From Anaerobiospirillum sp. NML120449 (GTDB lineage Bacteria > Pseudomonadota > Gammaproteobacteria > Enterobacterales > Succinivibrionaceae): DNA of 64,000 bases. Shown here piece by piece: positions 28,758-38,948 of this stretch (position 1 is the stretch's first letter; each line of letters opens with the position of its first letter). The stretch covers positions 1 to 64,000 of the forward strand of contig NZ_JALKIL010000004.1 in NCBI RefSeq assembly GCF_023051105.1. The letters are read 5' to 3'. The notes beneath the pieces are model-generated. The model worked only from the letters and a program-made list of their open reading frames with translations, was not told the origin of the DNA and made no database searches. The translations under genes and the position numbers were made by a program.

Positions 28758-29255
28758 CAGCAGGGCTCAGTCTGCTGCATGCGACCGCCTGCAGCAGGCA
28801 GGCTCCGGTTCATGGCCCAGGCATACTCCGCCATGGCCCCGGGCAGCTGCCGCTTTGGCGGCGGGCTTTGCCTGGGGCGGAGCTGGTGCCGGAGCGGGGC
28901 CGGAGCAGTAAGCTAAGACTAATTATCACTGTCTCCTGACTTTTCCAGGTCTATTACAAGGTTTTGCGTATAGAATTGACAGGTTAACTGCATGTCCTGT
29001 TGATTTTTCCCTCCTCCCAGGACGGGAGCCGGTGGCCCTGAGGCCACTGCAAGCGCAGTTTTATTTGCAGTTTTCACCGGGATGTGAAGTCCAGGTGAGG
29101 TCGCAATAACATTTCTTTATTACGGCTGGAACGTTTGTCCACTGAGCTGGCCGCCATCTCGCAGCATGAGGGGCTACAGAGCAGCTGTCTGAGCCTTACC
29201 ATTGCTGAAAGGGAGTGCAGGCAGGGCCGGTCTTTGGAGAAACAGCGAGTTTTGC

Positions 29256-30545
29256 ATGATAGAAAACAATTCCAATATGGGATGGAATCCTCCAGGCCAG
29301 AAGCCTGACGGGGAAAAAGATGCCAACCCACAGAGCAATGAGCGCGACCCTCAGGGAGGCGCTAACAACAATAATGAGGACCCATGGGCCCGCTATCGCA
29401 ACAAAGATAATGATGGCGATCTCACCAACCTGTTCAAAAAGGCTGAAAAGCTTCTGAGCGGCAAGGGCGGCAGCGGCAAGGGCAAGGGCTTCAACCAGAA
29501 GAACGGCCTCAAGGGCATAGCAACTGCCCTGGCAGCTGTGATGCTGGGTATTTTCATTTTTAACGGTTTCTATACTGTGCGCGAAGCTGAGCGTGGCGTA
29601 GTACTGCGCTTTGGCAAGATCTACGAAGTAGTGGATCCAGGTCTGCAGTGGAAGATCCCGGCCATTGATCAGGTCAATACTGTTGATATTGAGCAGGTGC
29701 GTTCCATTCAGTCTTCAGGTGCCATGCTTACTGAAGATGAGAACGTGGTTATCGTGGAAATGGACGTTCAGTACCGTATTTCCGATCCTGTGCAGTACCT
29801 GTACTCAGTAACCAGCCCTGACAACTCTCTGATGGAAGCAACCGACAGTGCTCTTCGCTATGTGGTTGGTCATACTCTCATGGATGACATTCTGACCTCC
29901 GGCCGTGAGCGTGTCCGTCAGGACACCCGTGAGCTGCTCATTTCCATTATTGAGCCTTACAAGATGGGCCTGACCATTGTTGACGTAAACTTCCTGCCAG
30001 CCCGTGCACCTGATGAGGTTAAAGAGGCCTTTGACGATGCCATTGCTGCTCAGGAAGACGAGCAGCGTTTCAAGCGTGAGGCCGAAGCCTACGCCAATGA
30101 AGTGCTGCCACGTGCCGAAGGTCAGGTGCAGCGAATCCGTCAGCAGGCCGAGGCCTACCGTTCACGTGTAGTTCTCGATGCCCAGGGTGAGGTAGCACGC
30201 TTCGAGCAGATCCTCCCTGAGTACACTGCCGCTCCGGAAATTACCCGTACCCGTATTTATCTTGAGACCATGCAGGAAGTGCTGGGCAACTCCTCCAAGA
30301 TCATTCTTGATACTCCAGAGGGTTCATCACCTGTACTGTATCTGCCGGTTCCTCAGGGCAATGGCGCCCCACGTGCCACCGCTCCATCCACCGGTTATCA
30401 AGCCGCAGGATCAGCTCCTTCAGCCTATACACCTTCTTACAACAGCAGTTCTGCAGGCAGTTCATCTGCCGGCAACGCCACTCCGGCACGCCGCTCTGCT
30501 GACCGCTCAGTAGGCTATGGTTACTCTCAGGGAGGTAGACAGTAA
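29256..30545 (+). CDS. hflK: FtsH modulator HflK
   Basis: HflK forms, with HflC, a large inner-membrane complex that surrounds and modulates the FtsH protease. The 429-residue product has a hydrophilic Asn/Gly-rich N-terminus, one membrane segment (residues of about 85-105, GIATALAAVMLGIFIFNGF) and an SPFH/band-7 domain starting VREAERGVVLRFGKI. Its C-terminus is Ser/Ala/Tyr-rich and low-complexity. ATG at 29256 was chosen over an in-frame GTG or TTG in the longer frame from 29202; another ATG lies at 29277. Its TAA overlaps the hflC start by one base, indicating translational coupling. Confidence 0.95.
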   Translation: MIENNSNMGWNPPGQKPDGEKDANPQSNERDPQGGANNNNEDPWARYRNKDNDGDLTNLFKKAEKLLSGKGGSGKGKGFNQKNGLKGIATALAAVMLGIFIFNGFYTVREAERGVVLRFGKIYEVVDPGLQWKIPAIDQVNTVDIEQVRSIQSSGAMLTEDENVVIVEMDVQYRISDPVQYLYSVTSPDNSLMEATDSALRYVVGHTLMDDILTSGRERVRQDTRELLISIIEPYKMGLTIVDVNFLPARAPDEVKEAFDDAIAAQEDEQRFKREAEAYANEVLPRAEGQVQRIRQQAEAYRSRVVLDAQGEVARFEQILPEYTAAPEITRTRIYLETMQEVLGNSSKIILDTPEGSSPVLYLPVPQGNGAPRATAPSTGYQAAGSAPSAYTPSYNSSSAGSSSAGNATPARRSADRSVGYGYSQGGRQ

Positions 30546-31639
30546 TGCGCGGTTCAACTTTTAACCTGCTGCTGTCAGGTCTTCTGATTCTGGTTTTTGT
30601 AGGCTTCAACTCTGTCTTTGTTATCAACGAGGGCAATGTGGGTATTGTGACCCGATTTGGCAAGGTGCTCAGAAACTCTGATTCTGAGCTGGCCGTTTCC
30701 AATCCTGGTCTGCACTTCAAGATTCCTTTTATCGACAAGGTAAGAGTGCTTGATGCCCGTATTCAGACTCTTTCTGCCCGTGCTGACCGCTTTGTGACTG
30801 CCGAGAAGAAGGATCTCATCATCGACTCCTACGTAAAGTGGCGCATCAGCGATCCGTCCACTTTCTACCTGACCACAGCCGGTGGCAATATCATGCAGGC
30901 TGAGGAACTGCTGCGCCGCAGAATTAACAACTCCCTGCGCAGCCAGATTGGTCGTCTGACCATTCATGAAATTGTTTCCGGTCAGGAAAAAACCGGCACC
31001 TACGGTGAAATGGACAGCTCCTTTGACAGCGTCACCGAGCGCCGTGACCTGGGCCGCACCATTGCTGCCACTGACAAGAGCAGAGTCAATGATGCTGATG
31101 ACACCTTAAAGGTAGACTCAGACAAGATTGCCGACTCTCAGAGTGATGTTGAGAACATCATCAGCAGCTCCAAGCGTGATCAGGTTATGCAGAATGCTCT
31201 GCGTGATCTGGGCAAGAGCTCCACTGAGCTGGGCATCAAGATCGTTGACGTTCGTATCAAGCAGATCAACCTGCCTCCTGAGGTCTCTAACTCCATTTAC
31301 CAGCGTATGCGCGCCGAGCGTGATGCCGTAGCCAAGCTGCACCGCTCTCAGGGCCGTCGTGAGGCTGAAACCATCAAGGCTCAGGCCGATCGTGAGGTAG
31401 CCATCAAGATCGCTACCGCCGAGCGTGAAGCCCGTCGCCTCATGGGTGCCGGCGATGCCGAAGCCACCCGTATCTACGCCAATGCCTATACTCAGAATGC
31501 CGAGCTTTTCGACTTCCTGCGTTCCATGGATGCCTATCGCAAGTCCATGGCCAAGGGCAATGATGTACTGGTGTTAAAGCCTGACAGCGAGTTCTTCCGC
31601 TATTTTGGCGATCCTGCCAACTCCAAGGTCCGCCCATAA
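30545..31639 (+). CDS. hflC: FtsH modulator HflC
   Basis: HflC is the partner SPFH protein of HflK. It has an N-terminal signal-anchor (LLLSGLLILVFVGFNSVFV) followed by the band-7 domain INEGNVGIVTRFGKV and a long coiled region with Ala/Glu repeats. The 364-residue length is slightly above that of E. coli (334). The excess is a charged, Asp/Ser-rich insertion near residues 155-215. The start codon overlaps the hflK stop. Confidence 0.96.
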   Translation: MRGSTFNLLLSGLLILVFVGFNSVFVINEGNVGIVTRFGKVLRNSDSELAVSNPGLHFKIPFIDKVRVLDARIQTLSARADRFVTAEKKDLIIDSYVKWRISDPSTFYLTTAGGNIMQAEELLRRRINNSLRSQIGRLTIHEIVSGQEKTGTYGEMDSSFDSVTERRDLGRTIAATDKSRVNDADDTLKVDSDKIADSQSDVENIISSSKRDQVMQNALRDLGKSSTELGIKIVDVRIKQINLPPEVSNSIYQRMRAERDAVAKLHRSQGRREAETIKAQADREVAIKIATAEREARRLMGAGDAEATRIYANAYTQNAELFDFLRSMDAYRKSMAKGNDVLVLKPDSEFFRYFGDPANSKVRP

Positions 31640-31684
31640 GCTGACCGCACAAAGAGGCATGCAGATCAGGCTGCACGCCTCTGC

Positions 31685-31713
31685 AATAAAGGCTCCCACC
31701 GGGAGCCTTTATT
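31685..31713. terminator. Terminator after hflC
   Basis: A perfect 13-bp stem AATAAAGGCTCCC / GGGAGCCTTTATT with a three-base loop. The T-rich 3' arm supports termination of the hfl transcript in this direction. Confidence 0.85.
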
Positions 31714-31891
31714 GTATGGGCCGTATTGGCGCAGCCCCGCTGCTGCAAAGCAGCGCTGCAGCAGCCGCAAGGCAGGCCTGCCACCAGGTGGCACGGCCTG
31801 CAGCCTGCGGCCATGGGGCCGGTCATGCCCTGATACGGACAGGTATGCACCACTGCTCTGTAGTCCTGGTCCAGGGGGGAGCAAAAGTGAA

Positions 31892-31932
31892 AAATATCTG
31901 ATTTTGTTAAGCTGAACAGATGATATTTTTTT
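31892..31932 (+). terminator. Second terminator-like hairpin before purA
   Basis: AAATATC pairs with GATATTT across a 27-base interior containing a further ATCTG/CAGAT match. Seven T lie at the end of the 3' arm. It is AT-rich and weaker than the hflC terminator. Confidence 0.4.
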
Positions 31933-31952
31933 CCTGGCGGGCTAAAATAAAT

Positions 31953-31987
31953 AAAGCGTTTTGTTTTCAGAGCAAAGCGCTTTTTTT
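31953..31987 (+). terminator. Third terminator-like hairpin before purA
   Basis: AAAGCG pairs with CGCTTT, extended inward by TTG/CAA, and ends in seven T. It lies upstream of the purA promoter and about 20 bases after the previous hairpin. Confidence 0.55.
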
Positions 31988-32026
31988 GTGTTCGCTGCAA
32001 ACGGCTTCTGAGCCGGGACTGTTTCA

Positions 32027-32055
32027 CTGACAAAACCGCTGAAATAGGCTAAGAT
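32027..32055 (+). promoter_or_regulatory. Putative purA promoter
   Basis: CTGACA (32027-32032) and TAAGAT (32050-32055) are separated by 17 bases. They lie just after the third hairpin and about 150 bases before purA. Confidence 0.55.
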
Positions 32056-32201
32056 CAGAGCGTTTGCGCCGGGCAAATACATATTTGATGAGCCACTGGG
32101 CTCAGGGCTCAATAAAGTCCTGACAGGGCCACAGAGGCTTAGAGATTGCCGCTTTTATTAAGAAAATTAACCATTTTCTTAGTGACACCGAGAAAAATGA
32201 C

Positions 32202-33500
32202 ATGCCTAACAATGTTGTAGTACTTGGCACCCAGTGGGGTGATGAGGGTAAGGGTAAGATTGCTGATCTGCTGACTGTCAATGCTGACATCGTAGTCAGA
32301 AGCCAGGGTGGCAACAATGCCGGTCATACCCTGGTAGTAGGCGACAAAAAAATTGTCGTCCGTCTTGTTCCTTCCGGAATTTTACACTCCTCCAGCCTGT
32401 GCTTGATTGGTTCAGGCGTGGTCGTCTCCCCTGAGGCTCTCTTTGGCGAGATTGAGGAGCTCAAGGCCTCCGGTATTGCTGATGCCGAGCAGCGCATCAA
32501 GATTTCTGCCGGTTCCTCTCTGCTCCTGCCTGTTCACGTAGCTATCGACAAGGCCTCCGAGTTAAAGCGCGGCAAGAATGCTATCGGCACCACCTGCCGT
32601 GGTATCGGCCCATGCTATGAGGATAAGGTAGCCCGCCGTGGTGTACGTATCGGCGACCTCTACGACATGGAAGTCTTCAAGGACAAGCTGGCCCGTCTGC
32701 TTGAGTACCGCAACTTCATTCTCAAGAACTACCTTGGTGCCGAAGAAGTCTCCTATGATGAGGTTCTTGCTCAGATCGAGTCCGTTCGTGACCGTATCCT
32801 GGCCATGGTAGCTGACGTTTCGGCTATCCTTACCGATGCCCGCGAAACTGGCAAGAAGGTTCTGTATGAGGGTGCTCAGGGTACCTTCCTTGATATCGAC
32901 TACGGTACCTATCCTTATGTAACCTCCTCCAACACCGTTGCCGGCGGCTGCTGCACCGGTTCAGGTTCCGGACCTCGCTACATCGACTATGTACTGGGTA
33001 TATGCAAGGCCTACACTACCCGTGTAGGTGGCGGTCCATTCCCAACCGAGCTCTTTGACGATATCGGTGAGGGTATCCGCTCCCGTGGCGCTGAGTTTGG
33101 TGCTGTTACCGGCCGTCCACGCCGTGTAGGCTGGTACGATGCTGTTGCCATGCGCCGTGCTGTTGCCATCAACTCCTTAAGCGGCCTGGCCCTGATGAAG
33201 ATCGACGTGCTCGATGGCATGAGCGAGCTTAAGATCTGCACCGGCTACAAGCTTGCTGACGGTACTGTATGCCAGCTGCCTCCAATGGCTGCCTACGAGT
33301 ATGATCGTGTAACTCCTGTTTTTGAGACTCACCCAGGCTGGAGCGAGTCCACTGTAGGCGTTACCCGCTTTGAGGACCTGCCTGAGAATGCTCAGAAGTA
33401 TATCCGCCGCCTCGAAGAGCTGGCCGGTATCCCTGTAGACATCATCTCCACCGGTCCAGAGCGCGCTCAGACCATCATGGTCAGAAATCCAATGGCCTGA
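32202..33500 (+). CDS. purA: Adenylosuccinate synthetase PurA
   Basis: PurA joins IMP and aspartate using GTP, the first committed step to AMP. The 432-residue protein begins [24 protein letters not shown], containing the GTP loop. [12 protein letters not shown], the [15 protein letters not shown] segment and [13 protein letters not shown] are all family signatures. The length matches E. coli PurA. Its ribosome-binding site is weak. It follows hflC as in E. coli but has its own promoter behind terminators. Confidence 0.98.
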   Translation: MPNNVVVLGTQWGDEGKGKIADLLTVNADIVVRSQGGNNAGHTLVVGDKKIVVRLVPSGILHSSSLCLIGSGVVVSPEALFGEIEELKASGIADAEQRIKISAGSSLLLPVHVAIDKASELKRGKNAIGTTCRGIGPCYEDKVARRGVRIGDLYDMEVFKDKLARLLEYRNFILKNYLGAEEVSYDEVLAQIESVRDRILAMVADVSAILTDARETGKKVLYEGAQGTFLDIDYGTYPYVTSSNTVAGGCCTGSGSGPRYIDYVLGICKAYTTRVGGGPFPTELFDDIGEGIRSRGAEFGAVTGRPRRVGWYDAVAMRRAVAINSLSGLALMKIDVLDGMSELKICTGYKLADGTVCQLPPMAAYEYDRVTPVFETHPGWSESTVGVTRFEDLPENAQKYIRRLEELAGIPVDIISTGPERAQTIMVRNPMA

Positions 33501-33571
33501 TAAGGCCACTGCCATCCATAGCAGCTTCAACGCTCAGGCCTTCTGGCCTGAGCTGAGAGGTCGGCAGGCAC

Positions 33572-33608
33572 AAAAAAGGCGGTACCCTTTTGGGGTACCG
33601 CCTTTTTT
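33572..33608. terminator. Bidirectional terminator between purA and ispB
   Basis: GGCGGTACCC / GGGTACCGCC form a 10-bp stem, flanked by six A on the left and six T on the right. It can end both converging transcripts. Confidence 0.9.
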
Positions 33609-33636
33609 GCTGTCGGGCCTGAAGCCCTGAAAGTTC

Positions 33637-34626
33637 TTATTTGGCGCGATTTACGGACATGCGGCTGATTTCAGCCAGACCTTCGCGATATTGGCTATCC
33701 GGGAGCACATTGAGGCACTCAATGGCGCGCTCTGAGGCTTTGATGGCCTCCTGCTCGCAAAGATCCAGGGCACCGGTCTCATCAATGGCTTTCTTTACGG
33801 CATCGATATTGACGTTCTGGATATCCTCAAGCAGCTGCTGACGGCGGGACTGTTCGATATTCTTCATGGCCAGCAGTACTGGCAGGGTAATACGCTGATC
33901 GGCAAGGTCAGTGCCCGGATCCTTGCCCAGAGCCTGGGCATCGGCGCTGTAGTCGAGCATGTCATCCTTAATCTGGAAAGCAATGCCCAGCTGACGGCCA
34001 TATTCGCGCAGTGGCTCAATGAGGTTATTGTCTTCCTTGATGAAGATAGCAGGTTCAATGGCTGCCAGCTCAAAGAGCACGCCGGTCTTGGCGTAAATGG
34101 TGCGGTAGTAGGTGTCCAGATCCAGATTGAGATCTCCTTCATGCTCAAGCTGGTAAAGCTCGCCTACAACAAGCTGGCTTAAGGTATGGTTAAGCGCAAT
34201 GATGGTGTCGAAATCATGAGCCTTTTCCAGCAGGTTGAAGCAGCGGGTGAACATGTAGTCACCGGCCAGTACGGCTGCGTGGTTGCCCTCGGTTTCATTG
34301 AGGGTAGGCTGACCACGGCGCATTGGGGCCTTGTCGATAACATCATCATGGACCAGGGTGGCAGCATGCAGCATTTCGATGGATGCGGCTATGTGGCATA
34401 CCTTGTCAAGGTGCAGCTCTTCATTGAAGTGAGGCAGGCCATAGGCTGTCAGCATGGTAATGCGTGGGCGGATGCGTTTGCCTCCGGCGCTGATAACATA
34501 CTGGCACATGGCATTTACCTGAGTCTCAAGCACATGGTCGGTATAAGTGGCTTTGAGTAATTCTTCAACACGATCAAGTCCAGGACAGTCCATAACAATG
34601 GACCCGGCCTTTGTAGGTGCGGCCAT
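33637..34626 (-). CDS. ispB: Octaprenyl diphosphate synthase IspB
   Basis: IspB builds the long isoprenoid side chain of respiratory quinones from FPP and IPP. The 329-residue protein carries GGKRIRPRITMLTAYG, the first Asp-rich motif HDDVIDKAPMRRG, and the second motif QIKDDMLDYSAD. Length and divergent placement opposite rplU-rpmA-obgE are those of IspB and not IspA. ATG at 34626 follows AAAGGA. Confidence 0.95.
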   Translation of the reverse strand: MAAPTKAGSIVMDCPGLDRVEELLKATYTDHVLETQVNAMCQYVISAGGKRIRPRITMLTAYGLPHFNEELHLDKVCHIAASIEMLHAATLVHDDVIDKAPMRRGQPTLNETEGNHAAVLAGDYMFTRCFNLLEKAHDFDTIIALNHTLSQLVVGELYQLEHEGDLNLDLDTYYRTIYAKTGVLFELAAIEPAIFIKEDNNLIEPLREYGRQLGIAFQIKDDMLDYSADAQALGKDPGTDLADQRITLPVLLAMKNIEQSRRQQLLEDIQNVNIDAVKKAIDETGALDLCEQEAIKASERAIECLNVLPDSQYREGLAEISRMSVNRAK

Positions 34627-35290
34627 ACAACAATCCTTTAAGGGTCTATGGCGCGTTCAGATCGCAGCCATCTCCATTTTCCATATTAATCAGTGATCCC
34701 GGGGCAGAACCTGGCAACATCTGCAGCAGCGCTTTCCCGGCGCCATGGCGTCTGTAAGTCTGTCTGCACTCCTGCAGTTAAGCTGCCTGCCAGTGGAATC
34801 TGGCGCAGCTGTGCCGCAGTACTCCAGGGAGGTAGGCCTGAGGGGATCAACGTACAGTTGTGGCCCTGAATCAGGGGCAAAGTCCAGATATTTTAGCATT
34901 ATTTGCTCTGATACGATTGACACGCGCCCGGGGCAGTGCGCGCCTTGCAGGCGGTCAGGCGTATGCCTGTCCTGGGCGAACTGTCTACGGCTGCATGGCA
35001 GACCGCACCGGCGCGCCACCTGTGCCCTGTGTGCCTGCCGTGCCTCCCACTGAGTGCCTGGCAGCTGCAGCAAAATCTTATCGATTTGTGCCACCTGGCA
35101 TGGACCTGTCACGGCCCGGGTTCTCTCATGAACCGGTACATACACGGCTTTGACCCGCTCCAGACATGGTCCTGACAGCCGGCGGCACTGGGAGCGGAGT
35201 CAGGCCTGACAGAGGCTCGGGCCGGTGGCTGCAGGGTCTGGGAGTTTTTGCAGAAAGTTTGACGCAGTGGCATAGCAAGGACGTCGTTTG
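34627..35290. other. Spacer between ispB and the rplU promoter
   Basis: No gene was found in this 660-base spacer. Several frames stay open because of high GC content, but none has a family match or ribosome-binding site. Promoters for ispB must lie here on the minus strand; no clear pair was identified. Confidence 0.55.
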
Positions 35291-35292
35291 TA

Positions 35293-35356
35293 TGTTATAA
35301 TTTTGCGGTTTTGAAAGTTGATTCAATTGACTTTCAAAGCACTGAGTGTGTAGAAT
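35293..35356 (+). promoter_or_regulatory. Two putative rplU promoters and an imperfect palindrome
   Basis: An extended -10 (TGTTATAAT, 35293-35301) marks one promoter. A second is TTGACT (35327-35332), 18 bases, TAGAAT (35351-35356). Its -35 lies inside an inverted repeat at 35310-35338 with arms TTTGAAAGT / ACTTTCAAA, which could be an operator or an early mRNA hairpin. Confidence 0.55.
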
Positions 35357-35640
35357 ATGCGCTCATTATTATTTGACCTGACAAAGCTTTTACAGTCCCT
35401 GCGAGTCAAGCTCCTGGTCGAAAAGCTAGATGATTTCACAAGCCTCATGCCACGGGCACCGGGCCTTACTAGCAGCAGGCGGTAAGTATCTAAATCATCG
35501 AAAGACCGGCGTTAAGCCTCATTTGAGTATTACGGGGCAGGGCCCCGGTACCTGATATAAAAGAGTGTTTCGTCCTGGTTTGCCATCCATCAGCTTTACG
35601 CCTGGATGTGTTTTGTCAGCGATTGATGAATTGATTTGAG

Positions 35641-35681
35641 CGGGAGCACAAACTCCTGCGTTCAAACGGAGTTTGAGCATG
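35641..35681 (+). promoter_or_regulatory. rplU leader: hairpin covering the ribosome-binding site
   Basis: AAACTCC (35650-35656) pairs perfectly with GGAGTTT (35668-35674), which contains the rplU Shine-Dalgarno GGAG. An upstream GGGAG (35642-35646) could instead pair with CTCC (35653-35656) and free the site. The two structures exclude each other, so the leader could switch translation of rplU. Confidence 0.5.
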
Positions 35682-35990
35682 TACGCAGTTATTTTTTGCG
35701 GTGGCAAGCAGCACAAGGTCTCTGAGGGTGAAACCCTTTGCGTTGATCTTCTCAATCAAGAGGCTGGCAGCACTGTTGAGTTAGACAAGGTTCTCTTAAT
35801 TTCTGACGGCACCAACGTTAAGGTTGGTACCCCTTACATCGACGGTGCCAAGGTTACCGCCACTGTAAAGGGCGAGGTAGCCGGTCCTAAGATTAAGATC
35901 GTCAAGTTCCGTCGTCGTAAGCATCACCAGAAAGTCACTGGCCACCGTCAGTGGTTCACCGAATTAGAGATTACCGGTATTACCGGTTAG
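35679..35990 (+). CDS. rplU: 50S ribosomal protein L21
   Basis: L21 binds 23S rRNA in the large subunit. [18 protein letters not shown] and the C-terminal [16 protein letters not shown] are standard. The 103-residue length equals that of E. coli. ATG at 35679 is seven bases after GGAG; an in-frame TTG six bases earlier is unlikely. It is first in the rplU-rpmA pair. Confidence 0.98.
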   Translation: MYAVIFCGGKQHKVSEGETLCVDLLNQEAGSTVELDKVLLISDGTNVKVGTPYIDGAKVTATVKGEVAGPKIKIVKFRRRKHHQKVTGHRQWFTELEITGITG

Positions 35991-36002
35991 GAGTAAGAAT
36001 CA

Positions 36003-36269
36003 ATGGCACACAAGAAAGCCGGTGGTTCCGTACGTAACGGTCGCGATTCTCAGGCCCAACGTCTTGGCGTTAAGCGTTATGCTGGTGAGTTAGTTACCGC
36101 AGGCAGCATCATTGTCCGTCAGCGTGGCACTCACTTCCACCCAGGTGCAAACGTAGGTATCGGCAAGGACGACACCTTATTTGCCAAGAAGACTGGTAAG
36201 GTTTCTTTCGTAACTCGTGGTCCTAAGGGTCGCAAGTACGTTCAGATCATCGCTGAAGACGCTGCTTAG
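36003..36269 (+). CDS. rpmA: 50S ribosomal protein L27
   Basis: L27 reaches the peptidyl-transferase centre. [20 protein letters not shown] and [20 protein letters not shown] are the family signatures. It has 88 residues, close to the usual 85. It starts 12 bases after rplU with AGGAG upstream and is clearly co-transcribed. Confidence 0.98.
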   Translation: MAHKKAGGSVRNGRDSQAQRLGVKRYAGELVTAGSIIVRQRGTHFHPGANVGIGKDDTLFAKKTGKVSFVTRGPKGRKYVQIIAEDAA

Positions 36270-36312
36270 TTTTCAGGTGATCGGCCTGAAATAACTTCAG
36301 GCGGAAACTGAT

Positions 36313-36350
36313 AAAAGGCCTGCATCACCGTTGGTGGCGCGGGCCTTTTG
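36313..36350 (+). terminator. Terminator after rpmA
   Basis: AAAAGGCC-TGC-CACC pairs with GGTG-GCG-GGCCTTTT, ending in four T. It lies 45 bases after rpmA and would reduce read-through into obgE. Confidence 0.7.
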
Positions 36351-36566
36351 CGTATCAGGGACCAGTCATGAACAGCACAGCTGTGCCCAAGGGGCCCCAG
36401 GCCCAAGGGTCCAGTGCTGCAGCAGGCAGCGGCCACACGCAGCGCGCCGCAGGCAGAGCGCCGCTGAGGCAGCGCTGCGGCTCCGGGCACTGATGACAGG
36501 GCAGTGACAGCCCATTACCACAGTCGTGGCCTGACAGGCCACCAGATTCAGGTTCAACCTGCATAA

Positions 36567-37781
<1,215 letters not shown>

Positions 37782-37959
37782 TTTTCCGCGCCCACATCAC
37801 CAAAGTCAGGACGTGCGCGCCAGGCCGGTACATCCCGGCCTGGTCAGACGCTGTCCTGCCTCAGGCGATGAGCGTCATATTCAGGCGCTAACCATCTCAA
37901 GGTGTTTAGCACCTGTTTTCTTTGCTCATAAGCCACAGGCTCATGAGCAGCCGCCTGGC

Positions 37960-38039
37960 GCAGGCCTGACGGCCCTGAAAAGCCGCCTGTCGCAGGCCTT
38001 TCAGGGCACCATCCAGCCTGCAGGCCTGACGGCCCTGAA
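37960..38039. repeat. 20-bp direct repeat with a dispersed GGCCTGACGGCCCTG core
   Basis: The same 20 bases occur at 37960-37979 and 38020-38039, just before folA. Their core GGCCTGACGGCCCTG also forms part of the tandem repeat at 53259-53347. Confidence 0.85.
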
Positions 38040-38060
38040 CAAGCAGAGAGCATCTACAAA

Positions 38061-38804
38061 GTGACTGAAGAAAATGCAGCCCCGCTACCGGTGATTTATC
38101 AACTGACTCCGGCACGTCAGTGCACTCTTTCCATGATTGTTGCCATGGGTGAGGATCGTGCCATTGGCGAGCGAGGCACCATGCCATGGTATCTGCCTGA
38201 TGATCTCAGGCACTTCAAGGCCGTAACCTCACGCAGCTGCGTCATCATGGGCCGTAAAACCTTTGAGTCCATTGGCCGTCCGCTGCCGGCCCGCCGCAAT
38301 ATTGTCATTACCTCCAGTGAGGCTCTGGCTCAGCGCGACGATATCGAGGTAGCCACCAGTCTGCCTGAGGCCCTTGATATGGCCCGTGACCGTGACCTTG
38401 CGGTAAAGCGCAATAAGGAAATGGATACTGAGGGCTGTCAGGTAGAGGCTGCAGAGTACGATCAGGTATTTTTAATTGGCGGCTCACGCATCTTCAGAGA
38501 AGGTCTGAGTTTTGCCGATCGCATCATCATTACCGAGATCAGGGCCTCATTCCCATGTGCTGATACCTTCTTCCCTGAGCTCATTGAGTACGGCTACTTT
38601 GTGCTCGAAGAGCAGCGTCCTTTCATGCATGGTACCCGCAGCTGGTATTTCTGCGAGGCTGAGCAGCCAAAGGGCTTTGCTCAGGAAATCACTGACTTTG
38701 ACGAAGAAGAGTCCATAGTCGATGAAAACGACAATGTCCGTGAGGTCAGGAATATCCACACCGGACTTGCCTACAAGCACCTGACCTACGAGCGCGTCAG
38801 CTGA
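38061..38804 (+). CDS. folA: Dihydrofolate reductase
   Basis: FolA reduces dihydrofolate with NADPH for one-carbon metabolism. MIVAMGEDRAIG, TMPWYLPDDLRHFK (substrate-site Asp), GRKTFESIGRPLP and VFLIGGSRIF are all diagnostic. The 247-residue protein is about 90 longer than E. coli FolA. It has a 24-residue N-terminal extension, a charged insertion near residues 110-125, and an acidic C-terminal extension. GTG at 38061 with GAGAG upstream is the only supported start; the ATG at 38133 would match the family start but has no ribosome-binding site and removes the first strand's leading residues. Confidence 0.93.
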   Translation: MTEENAAPLPVIYQLTPARQCTLSMIVAMGEDRAIGERGTMPWYLPDDLRHFKAVTSRSCVIMGRKTFESIGRPLPARRNIVITSSEALAQRDDIEVATSLPEALDMARDRDLAVKRNKEMDTEGCQVEAAEYDQVFLIGGSRIFREGLSFADRIIITEIRASFPCADTFFPELIEYGYFVLEEQRPFMHGTRSWYFCEAEQPKGFAQEITDFDEEESIVDENDNVREVRNIHTGLAYKHLTYERVS

Positions 38805-38867
38805 CAGCTGCTGCCGCTGCCGCAGCAGCTGGCGCAGCCTGCTGCAGAGGCGGCGTGGCGCACAGAC

Positions 38868-38896
38868 AACAAAGGCCGCTGATGCGGCCTTTGCTG
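38868..38896. terminator. Bidirectional terminator between folA and apaH
   Basis: AAAGGCCGC / GCGGCCTTT with a TGAT loop lies between two convergent genes. T-runs are short on both sides. Confidence 0.7.
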
Positions 38897-38948
38897 TTTC
38901 TGGAGAGGGCAAAGATGGACAGAGCGTCGGGGCTGTCGGCGCGCTCCA

